From Archangium violaceum Cb vi76 (GTDB lineage: Bacteria; Myxococcota; Myxococcia; Myxococcales; Myxococcaceae), in the NCBI RefSeq assembly GCF_000733295.1, contig NZ_JPMI01000028.1, forward strand, positions 1 through 38,566: 38,566 bases of DNA, in the 5' to 3' direction. The position numbers and the translations under genes are program-made. Shown here piece after piece: positions 1 through 7,388 of this stretch (position 1 is its first letter; each line of letters begins with the position of its first letter). The notes under the pieces were generated by a model. The model was not told where the DNA came from. It was given only the letters and a program-made list of their open reading frames with translations, and made no database searches.

Positions 1-318
1 GGCCAGCCGTGCCTCTTCGGCCAGCCGTCGCTCCTCGGCGAGTCGAGCCTCTTCCGCCAGCCGCGCCTCTTCTTCTGCCCGACGCCGTGCCTCTTCGGCC
101 AGCCGTGCCTCTTCGGCCAGCCGTCGCTCCTCGGCGAGGCGAGCTTCTTCCGCCAGCCGCGCCTCTTCCGCCAGCCGTGCCTCTTCGGCGAGTCTGGCCT
201 CTTCCGCCAACCGAGCCTCCTCGGCCAGCCGTGCCTCTTCTTCCGCCCGGAGCCGAGCTTCTTCCGCCAGCCGTGCCTCTTCGGCGCGCCGCGCCTCCTC
301 GGCCAATCGCCGGGCCTC
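1..318 (-). repeat. In-gene 18-bp tandem repeat encoding RLAEEA
   Basis: On the minus strand an imperfect 18-bp unit encoding Arg-Leu-Ala-Glu-Glu-Ala recurs about fifteen times or more, with occasional insertions (for example LRAEEEA). The units differ at synonymous positions. This is a coding repeat inside the DUF4388 protein, not an intergenic array, and such tracts are prone to length variation by slippage or recombination. Confidence 0.85.
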
Positions 319-972
319 CTCCTCGCGCCGGGCCTGCTCCCGGGCCTCCCAGGCCTCGATGGACAGCGACTCGACGAGACCCTCGCGCTCGAGGACGTGG
401 AGCAGCACCTCCTGGGTGGGCTTCAGCCCGTCCAACCGCTGGAACTCCGCCAGCTTCAGCAGGAGGGCCATCTCCTCCGCGCTGGCCACCCACGGAGCAC
501 ACAGCCCCGGATCCTCGCAGCGGTACATTCGAGGCTCGGGAGCCTCGGAACCCGCGGGCTCGAGGGCGGCGCGCACCACGCGCGTCCCCGGAATGGGGCG
601 GAACATCTCCTCCACCCCGCCCTCCTCGAATGCGGCGCGCTCGGCCAGCTGGCTCAACCGCCGCACCTCGGCGAGCACCTTCTGCTCCGCCACCGCGTCC
701 GGCGCCAGCCCGAGTTCCTCCAGCAACTCCTCGTCCGGCGCGCCCGCGCTCTCCCGGGCCCACAGCGCATCCAGCAACCCGGCGCGGATGCGCCCGGCCT
801 GCATCAGCGCCTGCACCGGCGTCTGGAAGCCGAAGCCGAGCCGCGTCCCCACCAGGTCACCCCCCTGGAGGAACAGCAGCGCTTCTCTCCCCCCGGCGTG
901 CAGCGTGAGCCGGCCGGTGGAGCGGGACTTGTGGGCGGAGTACAGCGTTTCGGCGACCTGCGAGGGGGGCAT
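1..972 (-). CDS. DUF4388 (PATAN) domain protein with long coiled coil, partial
   Basis: The gene reads leftward from an ATG at 972 and runs off the left edge, so its C-terminus is missing; 324 codons are visible. Residues about 5-60 (SRSTGRLTLHAGG, then LLFLQGGDLVG) match the DUF4388/PATAN fold, a myxobacterial signalling module found on regulators and gliding or polarity proteins. The middle (about 60-205) is helical and acidic. From about residue 205 the protein becomes a nearly pure RLAEEA hexapeptide repeat, which should form a long charged alpha-helix or coiled coil. It lies 33 bp downstream of trmL on the same strand and could be co-transcribed with it. The domain call is reasonable; the cellular role is unknown. 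Because the window ends inside the repeat, any C-terminal domain cannot be seen. Confidence 0.8.
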   Translation of the reverse strand, partial: MPPSQVAETLYSAHKSRSTGRLTLHAGGREALLFLQGGDLVGTRLGFGFQTPVQALMQAGRIRAGLLDALWARESAGAPDEELLEELGLAPDAVAEQKVLAEVRRLSQLAERAAFEEGGVEEMFRPIPGTRVVRAALEPAGSEAPEPRMYRCEDPGLCAPWVASAEEMALLLKLAEFQRLDGLKPTQEVLLHVLEREGLVESLSIEAWEAREQARREEEARRLAEEARRAEEARLAEEARLRAEEEARLAEEARLAEEARLAEEARLAEEARLAEEARLAEERRLAEEARLAEEARRRAEEEARLAEEARLAEERRLAEEARLA

Positions 973-1005
973 GCGGCCCCCAGTGTAGTCCTTCCGCCCC
1001 TCCCC

Positions 1006-1509
1006 TCAACTCGGCGTGCCCGCCCGCCCGGCCGCCGCGCCGAATCGCACCTGTCTCAGGGCCTCATAGGCCGCGATTCCCACCGAGGTGGACAGGTTGA
1101 GGCTGCGGCGCTCGGGCAGCATGGGGATGGTGACGGCCGTGCCCGAGCCCCCCCCGATGATGTCCTGCGGCAGCCCCTGGGTCTCCGAGCCGAAGACGAG
1201 GTGGTCCCCCTCCTCGAAGCGGGCCTCGTACAGGGATGTAGCGGCGCGGGCGGAGAACAGGAAGCGCCTGGCCGAGGGCCACTCGGCCAGGTAGGCGTCG
1301 TAGTCCGGGTAGAGCTTCAGGAAGACCTTGTCCCAGTAGTCGAGCCCGGCGCGCTTGAGGTGGCGGTCATCGATGGAGAAGCCCAGGGGCTCCACGAGGA
1401 TGAGGCGGCACCCGGTGACGGCGCACAGCCGGGCGATGTTCCCGGTGTTGGGGGGAATCTGGGGGGAGACGAGGACGAGGTGGAAGGGGCGCGCCAGGGG
1501 CTGGAGCAT
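1006..1509 (-). CDS. trmL: tRNA (cytidine(34)-2'-O)-methyltransferase TrmL (SPOUT family)
   Basis: The 167-residue product begins MLQPLARPFHLVLV and has the typical TrmL opening PQIPPNTGNIARLC, then the SPOUT trefoil-knot segments FGSETQGLP and IPMLPERRSLNLSTSVGIAAYE near the C-terminus, which bind S-adenosylmethionine. The family methylates the 2'-O of the wobble base in tRNA-Leu isoacceptors. The frame is open upstream to a GTG at 1554, but the ATG at 1509 matches the family N-terminus and avoids overlapping the divergent DUF192 gene at 1527. Length (about 155-170 aa) and motif order fit the family fully. There is no obvious Shine-Dalgarno before 1509, so it may be leaderless or weakly translated. 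Confidence 0.92.
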   Translation of the reverse strand: MLQPLARPFHLVLVSPQIPPNTGNIARLCAVTGCRLILVEPLGFSIDDRHLKRAGLDYWDKVFLKLYPDYDAYLAEWPSARRFLFSARAATSLYEARFEEGDHLVFGSETQGLPQDIIGGGSGTAVTIPMLPERRSLNLSTSVGIAAYEALRQVRFGAAAGRAGTPS

Positions 1510-1526
1510 GGGGTAGAAGGCGCTGC

Positions 1527-1883
1527 ATGCGCCTGAAGGTGAACAATGTGACACGGGACCGGCTGTTGGCGGACCGCGCCGAGCGGGCCGAGTCCTTCGC
1601 GGACCGGTTCGTGGGGTTGATGGGCCGCAAGTCGCTGGCCTTCGGGGAGGGGCTGCACATCATGCCCTGCAACTCCATCCATACCTTCTTCATGCGCATC
1701 CCCATCGACGTGGCCTTCCTCGACCGGGACGGGGTCATCGTCAAGCAGTTCGTGGCCCTGCCCCCCTGGCGAGCGACCTCGGTGTACTTCCAGGCGAAGT
1801 CGGTGCTGGAGCTGCCGGCGGGGGCCCTGCAGGCGAGCGGCACCCGGGAGGGGGACCGGCTCGTCTTCGAGCCGGTGGTCTGA
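1527..1883 (+). CDS. DUF192 family protein
   Basis: A 118-residue protein with the DUF192 signature: an N-terminal ADRAERAESFADRFVGLMGR helix, the core HIMPCNSIHTFFMRIPIDVAFLD and the closing VLELPAGAL segment. DUF192 proteins are small beta-rich proteins of unknown biochemical function, often secreted in other lineages; no signal peptide is visible here. It diverges from trmL with only 17 bp between the two ATGs, so its promoter must lie inside or very near trmL. An AGAAGG stretch about 5 bases upstream could serve as a ribosome site. Confidence 0.85.
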   Translation: MRLKVNNVTRDRLLADRAERAESFADRFVGLMGRKSLAFGEGLHIMPCNSIHTFFMRIPIDVAFLDRDGVIVKQFVALPPWRATSVYFQAKSVLELPAGALQASGTREGDRLVFEPVV

Positions 1884-1923
1884 ACCCCGAATGGGAGTGA
1901 ACAGACCAGCCATCCGGGCTTCT

Positions 1924-1937
1924 GGGGTTTTGACCCC
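1924..1937 (+). terminator. Weak hairpin downstream of the DUF192 gene
   Basis: GGGGT and ACCCC arms flank a four-base loop and are followed by TTTC. The stem is only 5 bp, so it is a weak candidate terminator between the DUF192 gene and the PP2C gene. Confidence 0.25.
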
Positions 1938-2007
1938 TTTCATCGCGCTTTGTTAACCTGCCCCCCCGTCCACGGCACAACCTGGACACGTTGGAGACTC
2001 CGCGAGC

Positions 2008-2772
2008 ATGAGCATCGAGGTTGCTGGCCACACCCATGTCGGGATGAAGCGGAACCACAATGAGGACAACTACCTCATTCTGACCGACGAGAACCTGTGC
2101 TGTGTCGCCGACGGGATGGGCGGACACTCCTCCGGGGAGATCGCCTCGAAGATCGCCGTCGAGGAGTTGGGCGAGTTCTTCCGGATGACGTCGAAGGACC
2201 AGGACGCCACGTGGCCGTTCAAGATGGACAAGGGCCGCAACTACGACGAGAACCGGCTGGCCACGGGCATCAAGCTGGCGAACAAGAGCATCTTCGACAA
2301 GGCCAGCTCGGACCAGAAATACAAGGGCATGGGGACGACGATCGTCTCGGCGCACTTCACGGACTCGGCGGCGTACGTGGGGCACGTGGGCGACAGCCGC
2401 GTGTACTACTTCCGCCAGGGCGTGCTGCGGCAGGTAACGGAGGACCACTCGCTGCTCAACGACTACCTCAAGGCGAAGAAGCTCTCGCCGGAGGAGATCG
2501 AGAACTTCCCGCACAAGAACGTCATCGTCCGCGCGCTGGGGATGAAGGAGACGGTGCTGGTGGACGTGGCGAAGGTGGAGGTGCAGCCGGGCGACGTCTT
2601 CCTGCTGTGCTCGGACGGGCTGTCCGGCATGGTGACGGACCCGCAGATGCAGGAGATCCTCACGCGCACGACGGAGCTGGAGAAGGCGTGCTCGCAGCTC
2701 ATCGACATGGCCAACGCGGCGGGTGGCAACGACAACGTCACCTGTGTGCTGGCGCGCTTCCACGGCAGCTGA
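2008..2772 (+). CDS. PP2C-type Ser/Thr protein phosphatase (Stp1/PrpC-like)
   Basis: A 254-residue, single-domain PPM phosphatase. The metal-binding and catalytic motifs are all present: RNHNEDN (residues 15-21), VADGMGGHSSGE (33-44), GHVGDSRVYYF in the middle, LLCSDGLSGMV and the terminal GGNDNVTCVL with the last metal ligand. Such enzymes are Mn/Mg-dependent cytosolic phosphatases that reverse phosphorylation by PknB-type kinases. No transmembrane segment is seen. A GGAG sits about 12 bases before the ATG. Several Ser/Thr kinase-like genes lie in this window, but nothing links them directly to this phosphatase. Confidence 0.95.
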   Translation: MSIEVAGHTHVGMKRNHNEDNYLILTDENLCCVADGMGGHSSGEIASKIAVEELGEFFRMTSKDQDATWPFKMDKGRNYDENRLATGIKLANKSIFDKASSDQKYKGMGTTIVSAHFTDSAAYVGHVGDSRVYYFRQGVLRQVTEDHSLLNDYLKAKKLSPEEIENFPHKNVIVRALGMKETVLVDVAKVEVQPGDVFLLCSDGLSGMVTDPQMQEILTRTTELEKACSQLIDMANAAGGNDNVTCVLARFHGS

Positions 2773-2947
2773 CGGTCCGCGGCCAGTCGCGCCGCGGCCA
2801 ACGTTCCGGAGGGGCGCGTTGACTCCCATGATCGGGTTTTCGCCACCGCTCCCCTGCTCGCGCTCACGTACGCCCTCGGACTGTCGCTCACGTCATCGGA
2901 GACTGCCGCGAGAACCCTGGCCAGCGCCCTCGCGTGGGTGAAGTTCC

Positions 2948-4021
2948 TCATGGAGGAAGGGACATGCCCGCGGCGGCGGGCACCTGTGCTGGAGGGGCGG
3001 TGGGTGGAGGCCTGGCTGGGAAGGGGATGACCTGTCCACCTCCCTGGGTGGGGGGCTGCTGGGCCCCAGAGCCCGAGCCCATCCGTCCGAAAATCGCACC
3101 CGAGAAGAAACCCGTCGCGGCGTTGCCCACGACCTCGATGACGACGCCAACGGCCCCGCTGAAGGTGGCGAGCCGTTCACGTCGACTGACCATGCCTTCC
3201 ACGGCCTGTCCCACCCACCCGCCGTACTGCTTCATCTCCTGCTCGGTGAGTTCCACCCACTGCCCGGCCTCATACGCCGCCACCTCGGATTCGAAGCGAT
3301 GCTGGCTGCGGGTCCAACGGTACTGGACCACTCCTGGCTCGGTGGTCTGCCATTCCAGGCGCCAGATGTATTGCCCCCGCGCAAAGCGGATCAGCACCTC
3401 GCCTCGGAAGTCCGTGCCACCTGAGAAGATTGCTTCGGGCACTACAGCACGATTCAGTGCGGCCAGGTAGGTCCGCATTTCCTGCCTGCCTTCCTGGAGG
3501 CCCTGATCATTCCAAGGCTTGATCTCGAAGACATACAGAGCGGTCACATCAGTGACGTCGGTGATGTCCGGGCGTAGGTTCCGCTCGTTCGGAAGCAAAC
3601 GGGATGGGTCGCCGATTTTTCTACCCTGCAGGACGTCAACGATTGGCTTGGTGTTGTAGAAGACTTGGTTGCCCGGGTGATTCACGCCGTACATATAGGC
3701 AATCAACCGGTGTGCGGCGTTGCCGAGGAAGAACTCGTAGGGCATCTGCGAATTCGGATTCCGGCCGGGGACGTTGTAGCCCTGCACAGCCGGGCCGGTG
3801 GGCGATCCCCCCATCGCCGGGCCATCGCTCGCGGCCAGCAGGAGTCTCGGCGGCGGAGCGAAGACGGACGGCGAGGTGAACCGTGGTGCCTCCGCGCCCC
3901 AGGCAGGAGTCACCTGCTTGCCTGGAATCGTGGCACAGCCAGCGAGCACCCACGCGAAGAGCAGGGCCGCTCCACACCGAGCGACCCGGACCAGGGAAAG
4001 ACACCAGACGCCGGCACTCAT
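2948..4021 (-). CDS. Lipoprotein with PD-(D/E)xK-like nuclease signature, candidate toxin
   Basis: A 357-residue protein. The ATG at 4021 is chosen because GGAGG lies 5 bases upstream; an in-frame GTG at 4027 overlaps that site. The signal peptide ends in a lipobox, VLAG-Cys29. After a Pro-rich linker, residues 98-192 carry GNAAHRLIAYMY, then LRPDITDV (Asp152), then YVFEIKPW (Glu166-x-Lys168), followed by a GRQEM-x-TYL helix. The D...ExK spacing and following helix are those of a PD-(D/E)xK nuclease core. The C-terminus has a hydrophobic Gly/Ala stretch (about 287-312) and a Pro/Gln-rich tail. A lipobox plus a nuclease-like domain recalls the myxobacterial SitA-type toxins delivered by outer-membrane exchange, but this is inference. 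The usual downstream immunity gene is absent (PP2C lies there, convergent); the only close partner is the upstream gene at 4145-4948. Confidence 0.7.
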   Translation of the reverse strand: MSAGVWCLSLVRVARCGAALLFAWVLAGCATIPGKQVTPAWGAEAPRFTSPSVFAPPPRLLLAASDGPAMGGSPTGPAVQGYNVPGRNPNSQMPYEFFLGNAAHRLIAYMYGVNHPGNQVFYNTKPIVDVLQGRKIGDPSRLLPNERNLRPDITDVTDVTALYVFEIKPWNDQGLQEGRQEMRTYLAALNRAVVPEAIFSGGTDFRGEVLIRFARGQYIWRLEWQTTEPGVVQYRWTRSQHRFESEVAAYEAGQWVELTEQEMKQYGGWVGQAVEGMVSRRERLATFSGAVGVVIEVVGNAATGFFSGAIFGRMGSGSGAQQPPTQGGGQVIPFPARPPPTAPPAQVPAAAGMSLPP

Positions 4022-4144
4022 GGGCACCTCCCGCTCCGCTCACTCAGCCAGGCGCGCGGTCAGGTGAGAGCAGAAGCCACGAGCCGCGGAAAGACCATGT
4101 CCTTCAAAGTCAGGTGACGCGCTCCCACGTCTCCCCAAGAGGAG

Positions 4145-4948
4145 TTATTGTCTTCCGAGTTGCCGGTCCCAGGCATACACCTGCCCCAGCAACTCCGACG
4201 TGCACGCACCGGACACCCGTTCGAAAGCCTGTGAGTCGAGCGCGGCGAGGCGCTGTCGCTGGAATGAGGGCTCGGCCACCACGTCCCGGTGCTTCAAGTT
4301 GCGTGCATACGCGAGGGCTCGCGGCATTTCTCGGAGGATTGCCTCCATGCTGTCCTCCCGGGTCGCCCGCGCCATGCGCTCCGCCGCTGTCTCCAGGCGC
4401 GCGCGCACCGAGGCCTCTCCCACCGGGCACCATGCATCCATCGCCCAGTCGCAGGAGGCCACCATCAGTTCCTCCAGGGTGAGCGCGGCACCAAGGTTCT
4501 TGAAGAGGTAGCGGGCGGATTGGAGCGCTTCCCAGAAGCGCAGCACCGCCCGGAGGCGGAGTGCCACACGCTCGGCGCTCATCGGGGCTGTTTGCCCGAT
4601 CGCGAAGTACAGTGCGCCCCAGGCTGTCTGGCGACAGTACGCCTCGTAGGTATCGCCCACATGAAACGAGTTCTGCCAGTCCAAGGACTCGCACAAACCG
4701 CTGATCACATTGAACACCATGTACAGCCGCCAGGCTGGGCGCTCGCGCTGGAAATCGACCACTTCGTGCGCCACCACCACCTCTCCAGGGGGCACCTCCA
4801 GCATCTGACGGGGAGCGGGGAACGTGCCATCCTTGCGGTACTGCTCGCCACACCGCAGGCCCTCCTTCCTCGTCTTCTGGTGGACCGCGGGGTAGATGCC
4901 ATGCAGGAAGGCCGGCAGTTGCAGCGGAGTAGGCTGTCCAGGCGCCAT
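4145..4948 (-). CDS. Unrecognised soluble protein, possible partner of the lipoprotein nuclease
   Basis: A 267-residue protein that I do not recognise. ATG 4948 is preferred over a GTG at 4978 because AGGA lies about 8 bases upstream of it. No signal peptide or membrane segment is visible. The protein is mostly helical and rich in Arg, Ala and Trp, with conserved-looking stretches such as EVVVAHEVVDFQRERPAWRL, WGALYFAIGQ and a Cys/Trp segment (SCDWAMDAWCPVGE). It is cotranscribed in orientation with, and 123 bp upstream of, the lipoprotein nuclease-like gene, and lies 49 bp after murU. A cytosolic immunity or accessory role is possible from position alone; there is no motif support. Confidence 0.65.
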   Translation of the reverse strand: MAPGQPTPLQLPAFLHGIYPAVHQKTRKEGLRCGEQYRKDGTFPAPRQMLEVPPGEVVVAHEVVDFQRERPAWRLYMVFNVISGLCESLDWQNSFHVGDTYEAYCRQTAWGALYFAIGQTAPMSAERVALRLRAVLRFWEALQSARYLFKNLGAALTLEELMVASCDWAMDAWCPVGEASVRARLETAAERMARATREDSMEAILREMPRALAYARNLKHRDVVAEPSFQRQRLAALDSQAFERVSGACTSELLGQVYAWDRQLGRQ

Positions 4949-4997
4949 GGTGCGTGTCCTATCACACGCACTCTTCACGCTTGTAGTCGAGCGAGCG

Positions 4998-6026
4998 CTA
5001 CGCGCTGAGCGGCGCGGGCACCCGATGTGCCCCCCAGGCCATCACCTCGGCCAGTTCCTCACCCGGAGCAATCTCGGTCCCCTCCAGGATGGCGCAGCGC
5101 TCGAGCCGGGCTCCCGCTCCCACGAGGGCCCTCGCGCCCACGGACACGAACGCGCCCACGCGCACCCCGTCCGCCAGCGAGCACTCCGCGTCCAGATGCG
5201 CCGGACCCGTCACCTGCGCTCCCCCCACGTGGGCGGAGGTATTCGCCCAGTAGTTCCCCTGCGCACGCGGCGCCGCGGCGAACGGTGAGTCCGTGCCCAG
5301 CCCCTCCAGCGGCACCTGCCCGGAGAGCACATCGCGCACCGTGGACAGGTAGCGCGAGGGCGTACCCAGGTCGGACCAGTACGAGCGCACCACCTCGCCA
5401 CGCACGGTGAGGCCCGCCTCCATCATCCGCACGTAGACGTCGCGGTTGATGTCCTCGGGGCCCTCGGGCGTCATGAAGTCGAAGACGCGCGAGGACATGA
5501 TGTGCACGCCCGTGAAGTGCCAGGGCGAGAGCCCCTCACCCCCGGGACCGAACCTGGCGATGCGGCGCACGCGCTGCCGCGCGTCCATCTCCACCGCGGC
5601 GTACTTCTCGTTCTCCGGCATGGGCAGCAGCACCATGGTGGCCGCCGCGCCCGAGGCCCGGTGCGCCGCCACCACGGGACGCAGCTCCACCGGGAACAGG
5701 ATGTCCCCGTTGAACACGATGAAGTCATCCCCCGCGAGGAAGTCGCGCAGGCCGCGGATGCCGCCGCCGGTGCCCTGGATGACGGGCTCGTGCACCACGT
5801 GCAGCGGCAGGCCGGCCCGCTCGCACTCGGCGCGGGCGGTGGCCGCCATGACGTCCGGCAGGTGGTGGGTGTTGATGCCCACCGCCTGGACTCCCGCGCT
5901 CCGCAGCACCGCCAGGTGGTAGCGAAACAGGGGCTGCCCGAGGAACGGCATCGCCGGCTTGGGCCAACGCTCGGTGAACGGACGCAGGCGCGTACCCAGC
6001 CCCGCGCAGAGGACCATTGCCTTCAT
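4998..6026 (-). CDS. murU: Sugar-1-phosphate nucleotidyltransferase, MurU-like, with left-handed beta-helix tail
   Basis: A 342-residue nucleotidyltransferase. The N-terminus has the pyrophosphorylase signature GLGTRLRPFT followed by KPAMP, then GTGGGIRG and the metal-binding FNGDILFP. The first ~230 residues align in style with MurU (UDP-MurNAc pyrophosphorylase) and mannose-1-phosphate guanylyltransferases. Residues about 255-340 add hexapeptide-repeat-like sequence (ANTSAHVGGAQVTGPAHLDAEC is the region's style) forming a short left-handed beta-helix, absent from the compact Pseudomonas MurU. It sits 21 bp downstream of an AmgK-like kinase, the same order as the amgK-murU recycling operon, which makes UDP-MurNAc from anomeric MurNAc-1-phosphate. 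The specificity call rests mainly on that neighbour; GDP-mannose or another NDP-sugar product is possible. Confidence 0.75.
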   Translation of the reverse strand: MKAMVLCAGLGTRLRPFTERWPKPAMPFLGQPLFRYHLAVLRSAGVQAVGINTHHLPDVMAATARAECERAGLPLHVVHEPVIQGTGGGIRGLRDFLAGDDFIVFNGDILFPVELRPVVAAHRASGAAATMVLLPMPENEKYAAVEMDARQRVRRIARFGPGGEGLSPWHFTGVHIMSSRVFDFMTPEGPEDINRDVYVRMMEAGLTVRGEVVRSYWSDLGTPSRYLSTVRDVLSGQVPLEGLGTDSPFAAAPRAQGNYWANTSAHVGGAQVTGPAHLDAECSLADGVRVGAFVSVGARALVGAGARLERCAILEGTEIAPGEELAEVMAWGAHRVPAPLSA

Positions 6027-6047
6027 GTGCCGCCCCTCCCCTTCCTG

Positions 6048-7085
6048 TCAGCCCACCTCGGGCACGTACTTCGCGATCAGCTTCCGCAGCTCGCTCAGCT
6101 CCGGCCGCAGCTTGAACGCATCGCGCACGTAGCGCAGCGACGCGGGGATGGACACCAGGAAGCCCGGGTTGCCCTTCACGCGGTTGATGAACTCGAAGCG
6201 GCCCGCGTCCTTCAGCTTGCGCTGGATGGTGAGCAGATCGAAGAAGGCCTTGAAGGACTTCGCGTCGATGCGCTCGCCCGTCACCTCGCCGAAGGTGGCG
6301 ATGTACCGGTCCAGCATCGTGTCCACGAAGCCCCGGTCCAGCTCCACGTAGCTGTCGCGCAGCAGCGCCACCAGATCGTACTGGCGCGGGCCCTGGAGCG
6401 CGTCCTGGAAGTCGATGACCACCAGCTCGCCGTCCTTCATCATGATGTTGCGGCTCTGGTAGTCCCGGTGCGTGAAACCCCGGGGCGCGGCGGCCAGCTG
6501 CTTCGCGATGTCGCGGAACGTCCGGTCCAGCTCGGCGCGCTCGGAGTCGGTGGGCTTCTTGCCGCTCCACACCTCGAGGCCCCACTCGCGGAAGTGGTGG
6601 AGCTCCCAGTCGTACAGGTCCTCGTCGAAGGCCCGGGTGAAGGCGAGGCAGTCCGGGTCGGACAGACGCTCGGCCTGGGCGCGCATGCGGGCCAGCAGAT
6701 CCACCGCGCGGGTGTAGAGGGCCTGGTTGTTCTTGCCGCCCTCGAGCGCCGCCTCGAAGGTGACGTCGCTCAGGTCCTCCAGCACCATCATCCCGGCGGG
6801 CTCGTCGTAGCGCAGAATGCGCGGCACGCGGATGCCCAGCTTCTCCAGGTAGCGGTGGACGTTGACGAAGGGCAGCTCCTTGGGCGGCTCGCCCTTGGAG
6901 GCCTCCTCGCTCTTCTTCGAGGCATCCAGGGGCATCACCATGACCACCCAGCTCTCGGGGGCTGTCCCCACGCGGTAGTACGAGCGGTTGCTCGCATCAC
7001 CCTTGAGCTTCTTGATGGGGGCCTGGGGCACGGGACGGCCGATGGCCTTCCCGACCTGGTCGCGAAGCGCGGCCTCGATTTCCAT
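6048..7085 (-). CDS. amgK: Anomeric sugar kinase, AmgK-like (aminoglycoside phosphotransferase fold)
   Basis: A 345-residue APH-fold kinase starting MEIEAALRDQVGKAIG. Visible motifs are GDASNRSYYRV (nucleotide loop, about 29-39), MVLEDLSD, the catalytic loop HRDYQSRN (from His206) and the metal-binding IDFQDA (Asp225), then GPRQYDLVALLRDSYV. This set and the length match AmgK, which phosphorylates MurNAc/GlcNAc at the anomeric carbon in cell-wall recycling. The paired murU-like gene follows after 21 bp. An AGGAG lies about 12 bases upstream of ATG 7085, somewhat far. A homoserine-kinase or other APH member is the alternative, but the operon partner makes AmgK the better call. Confidence 0.8.
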   Translation of the reverse strand: MEIEAALRDQVGKAIGRPVPQAPIKKLKGDASNRSYYRVGTAPESWVVMVMPLDASKKSEEASKGEPPKELPFVNVHRYLEKLGIRVPRILRYDEPAGMMVLEDLSDVTFEAALEGGKNNQALYTRAVDLLARMRAQAERLSDPDCLAFTRAFDEDLYDWELHHFREWGLEVWSGKKPTDSERAELDRTFRDIAKQLAAAPRGFTHRDYQSRNIMMKDGELVVIDFQDALQGPRQYDLVALLRDSYVELDRGFVDTMLDRYIATFGEVTGERIDAKSFKAFFDLLTIQRKLKDAGRFEFINRVKGNPGFLVSIPASLRYVRDAFKLRPELSELRKLIAKYVPEVG

Positions 7086-7388
7086 AAGTAGACGATTCTC
7101 CTGGGAGGTTCGTGAGAGGAGGCGCGGCAGTATGGGAGTGCGGCGCACCGGGGTCAAAGCCCCTGTGGAGGGACCTTTCACGAGCGGTCGTATGCCCGAC
7201 AAGAGGAACCCGGGGCCCGGATGGCCGCCCGCTGGCCGCTCCCCGGCCTCGCCGCACCGTGTCGGAAAGGGGAAGGGGCGCGGAGGTGTTCCTCGAAGAG
7301 GGGGGCGGGCAGCCGGCCGAGGTCGACCGGCACCACCGGGGCAGTTATAAGGACGCCGGTTTCTCTCCTTCCCTATAGAGAGCTTCAG
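7086..7388. promoter_or_regulatory. Divergent intergenic region between amgK and the CBS gene
   Basis: This 303-bp region separates two divergent genes and should hold both promoters. I see no convincing open frame with protein-like composition. A TTATAA at 7345-7350, about 40 bases before the CBS start codon, is a possible -10 element, without a good -35. GAGAG at 7377-7382 may serve as the ribosome site for the CBS gene. Confidence 0.4.

Noticed and set aside
1-350. Regular short repeats that resemble a CRISPR or VNTR array
   Set aside because: No spacers between units; the repeats keep the reading frame and encode RLAEEA in the DUF4388 protein.
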